Source: Schistocerca nitens
Lineage: Eukaryota > Arthropoda > Insecta > Orthoptera > Acrididae
Reading direction: 5' to 3'
Assembly (NCBI RefSeq): GCF_023898315.1
Contig: NC_064615.1
Coordinates: 910,630,742 to 910,694,741, forward strand
DNA: 64,000 nt
The translations under genes were made by a program, and so were the position numbers. The notes under the pieces were generated by a model. That model was not told where the DNA came from. It did no database searches and saw only the letters and a program-made list of their open reading frames with translations. Shown piece by piece: positions 33,629 through 41,972 of this stretch. Within the stretch, counting starts at the first letter, position 1. Each line of letters starts with the position of its first letter.

Positions 33629-33902
33629 TAACGACACACGCACTCCTCCAACAAACACGGTGAGCGTCCACCCGCTACTTGACGACAACTGCAAAAATTA
33701 ACGCTTCCACTTCGTAGAACGGCATGCTCTGGACGTATCTCGTGGAGACGAACGCCAGCAATCATGAGACCAAACTGCGCCGGTGAATCCTGTTGTTACA
33801 CCGCGCACTGTGCTACGACAGTTTAAGAGAGCGACGCTCACGCTTTGCTGCGCTATTTCCTTCGCGGGAAATCAGTGCTCCTGTTTTCGAGACAGAAAAC
33901 GT

Positions 33903-33984
33903 TGGCAGCGGTGGGATTCGAACCCACGCCTCCGAAGAGACTGGTGCCTGAAACCAGCGCCTTAGACCGCTCGGCCACGCTACC
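33903..33984 (-). tRNA. tRNA-Leu(CAG), unit 23 first
   Basis: First of two. Confidence 0.96.
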
Positions 33985-34064
33985 TACGCGACGCGGCCGC
34001 CGCAGGAGCTGCGTTCTACCCCACGAGAACACAGCGCAATGGCACAAAAACGAGAAGTAAAAAT

Positions 34065-34146
34065 TGGCAGCGGTGGGATTCGAACCCACGCCTCCGAAGA
34101 GACTGGTGCCTGAAACCAGCGCCTTAGACCGCTCGGCCACGCTACC
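34065..34146 (-). tRNA. tRNA-Leu(CAG), unit 23 second
   Basis: Second of two. Confidence 0.96.
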
Positions 34147-34226
34147 TACGCGACGCGGCCGCCGCAGGAGCTGCGTTCTACCCCACGAGAACACAGCGCA
34201 ATGGCACAAAAACGAGAAGTAAAAAT

Positions 34227-34308
34227 TGGCAGCGGTGGGATTCGAACCCACGCCTCCGAAGAGACTGGTGCCTTAAACCAGCGCCTTAGACCGCTCGGCC
34301 ACGCTACC
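34227..34308 (-). tRNA. tRNA-Leu(AAG), unit 23
   Basis: Upstream flank variant T. Confidence 0.96.
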
Positions 34309-34600
34309 TGCGCCAGCGTTCCCCGCGTCTCTAGAAAACAGTGCACGACACAGTTTCCTGTTGTGCTGCGACTCGCTGCTCATGCATCGCACCTCAAACA
34401 ACTGCCCCTTTCGACTATATATTTAACCTCTCAGGCAGCTACCCACGCCCTGGGGCGGCCGAATTTCTTGTTGCTGATAATGAAATGGTAGTGCAACCTG
34501 CGGCGTGCGGAACATGAGTGTAAAGTGATGAGAGCATTGTGATTTCAAACACTGGGTGACGATCATGATTGCAGCAACAGCAAGGCAAAACCTTCAAAAT

Positions 34601-34672
34601 TGCCGTGACCAGGATTCGAACCTGGGTTTTTGCGGCCACAACGCAATGTCCTAACCACTAGACGATCACGGC
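34601..34672 (-). tRNA. tRNA-His(GTG), unit 23
   Basis: Intact. Confidence 0.96.
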
Positions 34673-35014
34673 CGCGGAGGCGCCCGGGGAAGCAGTTCTC
34701 GCGACTGCACCCGCCCGGTACACAGCAAAGCTCAGCCCACTGCGTCAGACGCGATCTCCATTATATGTATACGGGCAAACGAAACGTGCCTGCGCTGTTA
34801 GGACACTAACCAGAGTGGGTAGCTGCATTCATCTCCCTGGCAGTGTCTTGCAGTCCTCCAAGTCTGTTGACCACAGGTGGACAGGTGTCGCATCTCTCTC
34901 GCCGTCACTTGTGGCCGTCATTCATACTTAACGTGCTTTTCTGCAAGCGTCAGCGTAGCGTCAGTCGAGCAAAGTCGGGACAAGTCGCCTAAGAGGAGCA
35001 ACAAAATGGTGGAT

Positions 35015-35086
35015 TTCCGGTACCGGGAATCGAACCCGGGCCTCCTGGGTGAGAGCCAGGTATCCTAGCCACTAGACGACACCGGA
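35015..35086 (-). tRNA. tRNA-Glu(CTC), unit 24
   Basis: Long spacer. Confidence 0.96.
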
Positions 35087-35360
35087 TAACGACACACGCA
35101 CTCCTCCAACAAACACGGTGAGCGTCCACCCGCTACTTGACGACAACTGCAAAAATTAACGCTTCCACTTCGTAGAACGGCATGCTCTGGACGTATCTCG
35201 TGGAGACGAACGCCAGCAATCATGAGACCAAACTGCGCCGGTGAATCCTGTTGTTACACCGCGCACTGTGCTACGACAGTTTAAGAGAGCGACGCTCACG
35301 CTTTGCTGCGCTATTTCCTTCGCGGGAAATCAGTGCTCCTGTTTTCGAGACAGAAAACGT

Positions 35361-35442
35361 TGGCAGCGGTGGGATTCGAACCCACGCCTCCGAAGAGACT
35401 GGTGCCTGAAACCAGCGCCTTAGACCGCTCGGCCACGCTACC
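35361..35442 (-). tRNA. tRNA-Leu(CAG), unit 24 first
   Basis: First of two. Confidence 0.96.
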
Positions 35443-35522
35443 TACGCGACGCGGCCGCCGCAGGAGCTGCGTTCTACCCCACGAGAACACAGCGCAATGG
35501 CACAAAAACGAGAAGTAAAAAT

Positions 35523-35604
35523 TGGCAGCGGTGGGATTCGAACCCACGCCTCCGAAGAGACTGGTGCCTGAAACCAGCGCCTTAGACCGCTCGGCCACGC
35601 TACC
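35523..35604 (-). tRNA. tRNA-Leu(CAG), unit 24 second
   Basis: Second of two. Confidence 0.96.
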
Positions 35605-35684
35605 TACGCGACGCGGCCGCCGCAGGAGCTGCGTTCTACCCCACGAGAACACAGCGCAATGGCACAAAAACGAGAAGTAAAAAT

Positions 35685-35766
35685 TGGCAGCGGTGGGATT
35701 CGAACCCACGCCTCCGAAGAGACTGGTGCCTTAAACCAGCGCCTTAGACCGCTCGGCCACGCTACC
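35685..35766 (-). tRNA. tRNA-Leu(AAG), unit 24
   Basis: Upstream flank variant T. Confidence 0.96.
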
Positions 35767-36058
35767 TGCGCCAGCGTTCCCCGCGTCTCTAGAAAACAGT
35801 GCACGACACAGTTTCCTGTTGTGCTGCGACTCGCTGCTCATGCATCGCACCTCAAACAACTGCCCCTTTCGACTATATATTTAACCTCTCAGGCAGCTAC
35901 CCACGCCCTGGGGCGGCCGAATTTCTTGTTGCTGATAATGAAATGGTAGTGCAACCTGCGGCGTGCGGAACATGAGTGTAAAGTGATGAGAGCATTGTGA
36001 TTTCAAACACTGGGTGACGATCATGATTGCAGCAACAGCAAGGCAAAACCTTCAAAAT

Positions 36059-36130
36059 TGCCGTGACCAGGATTCGAACCTGGGTTTTTGCGGCCACAAC
36101 GCAATGTCCTAACCACTAGACGATCACGGC
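36059..36130 (-). tRNA. tRNA-His(GTG), unit 24
   Basis: Intact. Confidence 0.96.
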
Positions 36131-36472
36131 CGCGGAGGCGCCCGGGGAAGCAGTTCTCGCGACTGCACCCGCCCGGTACACAGCAAAGCTCAGCCCACTG
36201 CGTCAGACGCGATCTCCATTATATGTATACGGGCAAACGAAACGTGCCTGCGCTGTTAGGACACTAACCAGAGTGGGTAGCTGCATTCATCTCCCTGGCA
36301 GTGTCTTGCAGTCCTCCAAGTCTGTTGACCACAGGTGGACAGGTGTCGCATCTCTCTCGCCGTCACTTGTGGCCGTCATTCATACTTAACGTGCTTTTCT
36401 GCAAGCGTCAGCGTAGCGTCAGTCGAGCAAAGTCGGGACAAGTCGCCTAAGAGGAGCAACAAAATGGTGGAT

Positions 36473-36544
36473 TTCCGGTACCGGGAATCGAACCCGGGCC
36501 TCCTGGGTGAGAGCCAGGTATCCTAGCCACTAGACGACACCGGA
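36473..36544 (-). tRNA. tRNA-Glu(CTC), unit 25
   Basis: Long spacer. Confidence 0.96.
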
Positions 36545-36818
36545 TAACGACACACGCACTCCTCCAACAAACACGGTGAGCGTCCACCCGCTACTTGACG
36601 ACAACTGCAAAAATTAACGCTTCCACTTCGTAGAACGGCATGCTCTGGACGTATCTCGTGGAGACGAACGCCAGCAATCATGAGACCAAACTGCGCCGGT
36701 GAATCCTGTTGTTACACCGCGCACTGTGCTACGACAGTTTAAGAGAGCGACGCTCACGCTTTGCTGCGCTATTTCCTTCGCGGGAAATCAGTGCTCCTGT
36801 TTTCGAGACAGAAAACGT

Positions 36819-36900
36819 TGGCAGCGGTGGGATTCGAACCCACGCCTCCGAAGAGACTGGTGCCTGAAACCAGCGCCTTAGACCGCTCGGCCACGCTACC
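36819..36900 (-). tRNA. tRNA-Leu(CAG), unit 25
   Basis: Only CAG copy of this unit. Confidence 0.96.
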
Positions 36901-36980
36901 TACGCGACGCGGCCGCCGCAGGAGCTGCGTTCTACCCCACGAGAACACAGCGCAATGGCACAAAAACGAGAAGTAAAAAT

Positions 36981-37062
36981 TGGCAGCGGTGGGATTCGAA
37001 CCCACGCCTCCGAAGAGACTGGTGCCTTAAACCAGCGCCTTAGACCGCTCGGCCACGCTACC
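36981..37062 (-). tRNA. tRNA-Leu(AAG), unit 25
   Basis: Anticodon AAG. Confidence 0.96.
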
Positions 37063-37354
37063 TGCGCCAGCGTTCCCCGCGTCTCTAGAAAACAGTGCAC
37101 GACACAGTTTCCTGTTGTGCTGCGACTCGCTGCTCATGCATCGCACCTCAAACAACTGCCCCTTTCGACTATAGATTTAACCTCTCAGGCAGCTACCCAC
37201 GCCCTGGGGCGGCCGAATTTCTTGTTGCTGATAATGAAATGGTAGTGCAACCTGCGGCGTGCGGAACATGAGTGTAAAGTGATGAGAGCATTGTGATTTC
37301 AAACACTGGGTGACGATCATGATTGCAGCAACAGCAAGGCAAAACCTTCAAAAT

Positions 37355-37426
37355 TGCCGTGACCAGGATTCGAACCTGGGTTTTTGCGGCCACAACGCAA
37401 TGTCCTAACCACTAGACGATCACGGC
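37355..37426 (-). tRNA. tRNA-His(GTG), unit 25
   Basis: Intact. Confidence 0.96.
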
Positions 37427-37757
37427 CGCGGAGGCGCCCGGGGAAGCAGTTCTCGCGACTGCACCCGCCCGGTACACAGCAAAGCTCAGCCCACTGCGTC
37501 AGACGCGATCTCCATTATATGTATACGGGCAAACGAAACGTGCCTGCGCTGTTAGGACACTAACCAGAGTGGGTAGCTGCATTCATCTCCCTGGCAGTGT
37601 CTTGCAGTCCTCCAAGTCTGTTGACCACAGGTGGACAGGTGTCGCATCTCTCTCGCCGTCACTTGTGGCCGTCATTCATACTTAACGTGCTTTTCTGCAA
37701 GCGTCAGTCGAGCAAAGTCGGGACAAGTCGCCTAAGAGGAGCAACAAAATGGTGGAT

Positions 37758-37829
37758 TTCCGGTACCGGGAATCGAACCCGGGCCTCCTGGGTGAGAGCC
37801 AGGTATCCTAGCCACTAGACGACACCGGA
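37758..37829 (-). tRNA. tRNA-Glu(CTC), unit 26
   Basis: Short spacer; last intact tRNA before the LINE. Confidence 0.96.
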
Positions 37830-38103
37830 TAACGACACACGCACTCCTCCAACAAACACGGTGAGCGTCCACCCGCTACTTGACGACAACTGCAAAAATT
37901 AACGCTTCCACTTCGTAGAACGGCATGCTCTGGACGTATCTCGTGGAGACGAACGCCAGCAATCATGAGACCAAACTGCGCCGGTGAATCCTGTTGTTAC
38001 ACCGCGCACTGTGCTACGACAGTTTAAGAGAGCGACGCTCACGCTTTGCTGCGCTATTTCCTTCGCGGGAAATCAGTGCTCCTGTTTTCGAGACAGAAAA
38101 CGT

Positions 38104-38171
38104 TGGCAGCGGTGGGATTCGAACCCACGCCTCCGAAGAGACTGGTGCCTGAAACCAGCGCCTTAGACCGC
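38104..38171 (-). pseudogene. tRNA-Leu(CAG) cut by LINE insertion, unit 26
   Basis: The 3' 68 nt of the 82-nt Leu gene remain, from GCGGTCTAAGG in the A box through anticodon CAG to the 3' end. The first 14 nt, including the 5' acceptor strand and half the A box (TGGCCGA), are replaced by the LINE A-tail. The B box and the downstream T4 are intact. It cannot make a folded tRNA. The rest of unit 26 (further Leu genes, His) is absent on this side. Confidence 0.95.
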
Positions 38172-38182
38172 TTTTTTTTTTT

Positions 38183-38213
<31 letters not shown>

Positions 38214-38236
38214 TATTCTTTTTTTTTTTTTTTTTT

Positions 38237-38246
38237 CCTTAACCAC
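38237..38246 (-). other. tRNA A-box-like 10-mer in LINE tail (1)
   Basis: GTGGTTAAGG preceded by an A-tract. It is identical to the A-box/D-arm segment of typical eukaryotic tRNA-Ser and tRNA-Leu(TAA) genes, at the position equivalent to GCGGTCTAAGG where the LINE joins the Leu gene. Confidence 0.8.
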
Positions 38247-38277
38247 TTTTTTTTTTTTTTTTTTTTTTTGTTGTTTT

Positions 38278-38287
38278 CCTTATCCAT
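38278..38287 (-). other. Degenerate A-box-like 10-mer in LINE tail
   Basis: ATGGATAAGG, 8 of 10 matches to GTGGTTAAGG. Confidence 0.5.
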
Positions 38288-38308
38288 TTGTTTTATATAT
38301 ATTTAACT

Positions 38309-38318
38309 CCTTAACCAC
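38309..38318 (-). other. tRNA A-box-like 10-mer in LINE tail (2)
   Basis: Second exact GTGGTTAAGG, again preceded by an A-tract; here followed by an AT-rich stretch rather than A's. Confidence 0.8.
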
Positions 38319-38351
38319 TTTTTTTAAATTTTTTTTTTTTTTTTTTTTTTT

Positions 38352-38609
38352 GATTTTTTGGAAAATCAACAAACTAAAAAAAAAACTCTTCTTTGCTGGT
38401 CTCTCATAGCTTCTGGAGAAAATTAGAAAAAAATGGCTCCGTTGCAAACACAAGTATTGTTCTCAGTTTCCGGTGTCCTGGAGTGGAGGCTGTGAGTGGC
38501 GGTAGATGGGGGGGTGTGGGAGGCAGGACACGAGACAGAAGCAGTGGGGCCTCTTCGCGGCACTACTCGAGTCCCGCGGCCTGTGCCCACCCCCTTAGAC
38601 TCATATATC
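38352..38609 (-). other. LINE 3' UTR
   Basis: About 260 bp between the ORF2 stop and the first long A-tract. The minus strand is C-rich around 38500-38590. I see no further ORF or tRNA-like fold here. Confidence 0.7.
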
Positions 38610-41600
38610 TTACCCTATACCCATTCTATTAAATATTATTTTAAGCATATTGCCGAAATTTTTGCCATGATTGGGATAGCTGCAGGTTTTCGCGAATTCG
38701 ATTTCCATAAACATCTTGAATTCCAAGTGATCGTCACCACCAAGTTTATTGAAAACATAGCTGGAATAGTTGCCCAGCAACCACATAACTACGTTATTTT
38801 TCGCCGGCGGATAATATCGCACGTCGGGTCGAGACAACACAGTTGAAGGTATGTTGGCGGTTGTAGTCCTGGTAACAATGGCTATTTTTTCTCTCAGCCA
38901 GCCCCAATTTCGTGCACGTTCTCCGCAGGTATAACGGTGCATAACGGTATCCACCAGTTGACAGCTATGGCAGAGGGTTGTATCACTGAGTCCGATTTTA
39001 TGCAGCCTCTCATTGGTGCTAATCACATCATTGATTGCTTTGTACCATGCAGTTCGAGAGGCTGAAGTAAGGACACGGGAGCTGACATTACGCCATACCA
39101 CATCCCAGTTGATGCCACTGTACTTCGTAACAATTGGATTCGGACCCTCGTGTTGTCGCCAGTATGCCAATATTGCTGGAGCCGCTAAATGTCGAGAATT
39201 TAAGAGTTCTCGACCGATGTAGCTGCGTGCAAAGTAATAATCTCGGATGTGTTTGAGCTTGTAACTGATGGTCTGAATGTTCAGCGGGGGGTCAAGACTT
39301 TGCGGCCTGACGGCGGTGAATAATTGCGCCGTAATGCCCGAAGGGTAATTGTTAAGAATAGAGACCGTCCTTGTAACATAGAGAGCTGCTGCCTTTTTCT
39401 TGATGTCGACTAAGCCCATCCCTCCGTTTAGGGGGTGGAGTGTTGCAGTTTTGGCAGATACGCGAAAAATTTCCCCGCGCCAAATAAAATTAGTGATCTT
39501 CGACATAATATTTCTAGCAAGTACTGCAGGGAGCGGCAGAAGCTGCGCCATGTAATACGCCTTTGATAAAATACAGGCGTTGATAAGTTGAATACGATCA
39601 AATTGGTTGAGGCTGCGATGGTAATTATCAATTAGGGCACCATTTATTTTACGTGCTACATCCCGCCAGTTAGCCGCTATCATCTTTAGAGAGGACGCCG
39701 TCAACATGATCCCTAGAGCCTTGTGTACTTTGACTTGTGTAGCATAATCAATACGCAAATGCTGGAGGCCACAGAGGTTCAGAAATTTGCTTTTTTGTTC
39801 ATTTAACTGCGCCCCTGACGCCAGACAGTATTTCCGAAGTTCAGTCGCTAATATGGTGACATCATCGACATTGCGAATCACCACACCCACATCGTCGGCA
39901 TAGGCTCCGATTACACTTTTTATCCCAGAAATGGTAATCCCAGTGAGTTTCGTCTGCAACTGTTGTAACAGAGGTTCAAGGGAGAGTACAAAAAGCAACA
40001 TGGACAAGGGGCTCCCTTGTGGAACCCCTCTGTTGATTTGTATTGGCCGCGTCAGTTGTGAGTTAACGGAAAGATTTGCAGTGATTCCCATGGCCACGTT
40101 TTTAATCATGTCAATCGTGTTCCGAGAGAAACCCAATCTTTGCATAGTCTCGAGGAGGTATGCGTGATTTACAAGATCAAAAGCTTTAAAAAAATCAAGA
40201 AAGATCAGCCCACATTTCATGTTACTAGCGCTCGTTAAAGCAATGACGTCTCGGTAAAAAGCAGCCGTTTGCAGAATTGTTCGTCTAAAGGCACATGTCT
40301 GCTGTTGGCCTATGATTTTAGCAGTGAGTGGCATGAGTCTCACGTTAATTGCGCGAGCCACGATCTTATAATCAGAGTTTAATAACGAGATTGGTCGGAA
40401 ATTGTTGATAGTTTTAGTACCTCTGTTTTTAGGGAGAAGCACAATTTTACATTCCTTAAAGACGGGTGGGACAGACGTTCCTTGCAAGACTTCGTTCACG
40501 ACTTGAGTAATTTTGTCCCCGATGATGTGCCAATAGCGCTTGTAAAATTCAACTGGTAAGCCATCAGGGCCAGGGGATTTCTTAAGTGGCGAACTGCAGA
40601 CGACCTCCAAAACATCTTTATTACTGAAGGCTAACGAGATGGAGTCATTGTCTTCCCTTGTTACGGTAGATGAAATGGCGCTAAACAGTCCATCATAGCA
40701 GTCGTCGTGTAGAGCCGCTGATGCGTAGGTGTTGACATAATAGTCGTGCAGAGCGTTGACAATCTCTCGCTGAGTGTCAATCGTTTTTCCATCCTCGAGT
40801 TTCAGGGCATCAATAAAAGTCCGCCTCCTGTTCTTTGTATGTGTGACGAGGTGGTACAGAGCGGCTGCTTCATCATCTCTGACCGACGTCACTTTAGATT
40901 TTATCTTAAGGCCGTCCAGTTGCATCCTCTTCAGGCTGATTAATTTTGCCTTTATTTTCCGAATGTCGTCGATTCTGGTAGTCGTCGCGTCCGCACGATC
41001 GTACAGGTCCCGTAAGATTGTGTAATAAAATTCCATCGTCTTTTTGATCTCCGCCGCCCTTTCAATTCCGAAGTACATGATGACATTTCGCAGTTTCGGC
41101 TTGGCCTGCAGAGTCCACCACTCTATAGTGCTACGAAATCTGTTAGTAGCGCGCAAGCACTGCTCCCAAGCTCGACGCACCCCCTCCTCCAGCTCAACAT
41201 CCGTTAACAAAGACACATTCAGGTTCCATTGACTTTTATACCAGCGTGTGGGTTGCGGAAGTAATTTCAGGCACGCGATGACACCACTGTGATCGGAGAA
41301 ACTGGAGGGGATCGTCTCTACTTTTAATAAATCAGTCTCGAAAACGTCTGAAACATAAATCCTGTCGATTCTGCTACAGGAATTCGCGACGATGTGCGTG
41401 AAGCGGACCAACGTCGGGTACCGAATTTCCCACGCATCTTTAAGTTTGAGGTCGGTCACGAGGCGCTTTAATTCAGACGAATAATTAAAATTTGGGGACT
41501 GATCTTTCCGGGATAAGACACAATTAAAATCACCACCAATGATAAGGCGTCGGGGATTTTTCCTAAATAAATAGAGTATATGTTCCCGAAAAAAAGTAGC

Positions 41601-41933
41601 GCGTTCTGCTCGATAGGTATTACCAGAAGGTGCGTACAAGTTGATGATGGTGACGCCGTAAACGGTGATCCCCACCCCTCTACCCGATTCCAATTTTTCA
41701 ATCTCAGTAACCGGAATCCCTTCTCTAATTAAGATTGCGGTCCCCACGCTCGTTTCCGGGGAAAAATTCGTAATTCCGACAAACCCAGGAAGAGTAAAAA
41801 GTGGCATGGACACCTCCTGTAAAAGTGCTATATCAGTTCCTGACTCATACAGATATTGTTTTAATGCATTCAGTTTCACTTCTGATCTGATTTTATTAAT
41901 ATTGAGGGTCGTGATCGTATAAGCCTGTGACAT
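38610..41933 (-). CDS. LINE ORF2: endonuclease-reverse transcriptase
   Basis: A 1107-aa polyprotein that would nick target DNA and prime reverse transcription of the element RNA there. The N-terminal AP-type endonuclease (about 5-225) keeps the expected residues: N11 in LNIN, E40 in LLQEV, Y100 in YAPS, D135/N137 in GGDFNC, D190 in SRIDRIYVS, and S213-D214-H215. The reverse transcriptase (about 440-720) has NNFRPISLLN, first catalytic Asp D580 in FLDFFKAFD, GVPQGSPLS, and D680-D681 in YADD. A C-terminal Cys/His motif C988-X2-C991-X7-H999-X3-C1003 is followed by a WGW segment, as in Tx1/L1 relatives. The frame is open upstream to a TTG at 41966, but the ATG at 41933 directly precedes the endonuclease fold and is preferred. 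It lies in the same frame as ORF1, separated by the ORF1 TAA. Confidence 0.95.
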   Translation of the reverse strand: MSQAYTITTLNINKIRSEVKLNALKQYLYESGTDIALLQEVSMPLFTLPGFVGITNFSPETSVGTAILIREGIPVTEIEKLESGRGVGITVYGVTIINLYAPSGNTYRAERATFFREHILYLFRKNPRRLIIGGDFNCVLSRKDQSPNFNYSSELKRLVTDLKLKDAWEIRYPTLVRFTHIVANSCSRIDRIYVSDVFETDLLKVETIPSSFSDHSGVIACLKLLPQPTRWYKSQWNLNVSLLTDVELEEGVRRAWEQCLRATNRFRSTIEWWTLQAKPKLRNVIMYFGIERAAEIKKTMEFYYTILRDLYDRADATTTRIDDIRKIKAKLISLKRMQLDGLKIKSKVTSVRDDEAAALYHLVTHTKNRRRTFIDALKLEDGKTIDTQREIVNALHDYYVNTYASAALHDDCYDGLFSAISSTVTREDNDSISLAFSNKDVLEVVCSSPLKKSPGPDGLPVEFYKRYWHIIGDKITQVVNEVLQGTSVPPVFKECKIVLLPKNRGTKTINNFRPISLLNSDYKIVARAINVRLMPLTAKIIGQQQTCAFRRTILQTAAFYRDVIALTSASNMKCGLIFLDFFKAFDLVNHAYLLETMQRLGFSRNTIDMIKNVAMGITANLSVNSQLTRPIQINRGVPQGSPLSMLLFVLSLEPLLQQLQTKLTGITISGIKSVIGAYADDVGVVIRNVDDVTILATELRKYCLASGAQLNEQKSKFLNLCGLQHLRIDYATQVKVHKALGIMLTASSLKMIAANWRDVARKINGALIDNYHRSLNQFDRIQLINACILSKAYYMAQLLPLPAVLARNIMSKITNFIWRGEIFRVSAKTATLHPLNGGMGLVDIKKKAAALYVTRTVSILNNYPSGITAQLFTAVRPQSLDPPLNIQTISYKLKHIRDYYFARSYIGRELLNSRHLAAPAILAYWRQHEGPNPIVTKYSGINWDVVWRNVSSRVLTSASRTAWYKAINDVISTNERLHKIGLSDTTLCHSCQLVDTVMHRYTCGERARNWGWLREKIAIVTRTTTANIPSTVLSRPDVRYYPPAKNNVVMWLLGNYSSYVFNKLGGDDHLEFKMFMEIEFAKTCSYPNHGKNFGNMLKIIFNRMGIG

Positions 41934-41972
41934 AATAACAGGATGTCTGAGAGAAGGAGGGATCAACTGCCT

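Larger units (their letters stand above)
1863..38171 (-). repeat. Tandem tRNA array, block 1 (units 1-26)
   Basis: Twenty-six head-to-tail units. A unit begins at the spacer word ACGAAACGTGCC; unit 1 is 1863-3147 and unit 2 is 3148-4605. Plus-strand order is spacer, Glu, Leu(CAG) x1-2, Leu(AAG), His, all transcribed from the minus strand. Full units are 1458 bp (long spacer) or 1447 bp (short spacer lacking GCGTAGCGTCA). Units 1, 19, 20 and 25 have only two Leu genes. Units differ at a handful of recurrent sites, otherwise they are near-identical. Unit 26 is interrupted by the LINE inside its first Leu gene. Confidence 0.97.
37533..38171. repeat. 639-bp direct repeat left of LINE
   Basis: Spacer, Glu gene and 68 nt of a Leu gene. 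The same 639-bp stretch, also short-spacer form, starts immediately right of the LINE at 43706-44344. It could be a long target-site duplication, or simply the array period left by a deletion or unequal exchange. Confidence 0.7.
38172..38351 (-). repeat. Composite A-rich LINE tail with tRNA-like 10-mers
   Basis: Read on the minus strand: A-tract (38351-38319), GTGGTTAAGG (38318-38309), an AT-rich stretch (38308-38288), ATGGATAAGG (38287-38278), A-tract (38277-38247), GTGGTTAAGG (38246-38237), A-tract with scattered G/T (38236-38172), then the Leu gene beginning GCGGTCTAAGG. Tract lengths may be inaccurate in the assembly. Confidence 0.85.

Noticed and set aside
38046-38306. 86-aa plus-strand ORF rich in Phe
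   Set aside because: Translation of the tRNA-Leu fragment and the poly(T) complement of the LINE tail.
38393-38846. Plus-strand ORFs of 79 and 116 aa over the LINE 3' UTR and ORF2 end
   Set aside because: No motif, opposite strand of the LINE, partly over ORF2.
41934-41966. ORF2 start at the TTG at 41966 (1118 aa) and ORF1 start at the TTG at 43523 (516 aa)
   Set aside because: Eukaryotic element; the first in-frame ATGs (41933 and 43514) are more likely and fit the domain starts.
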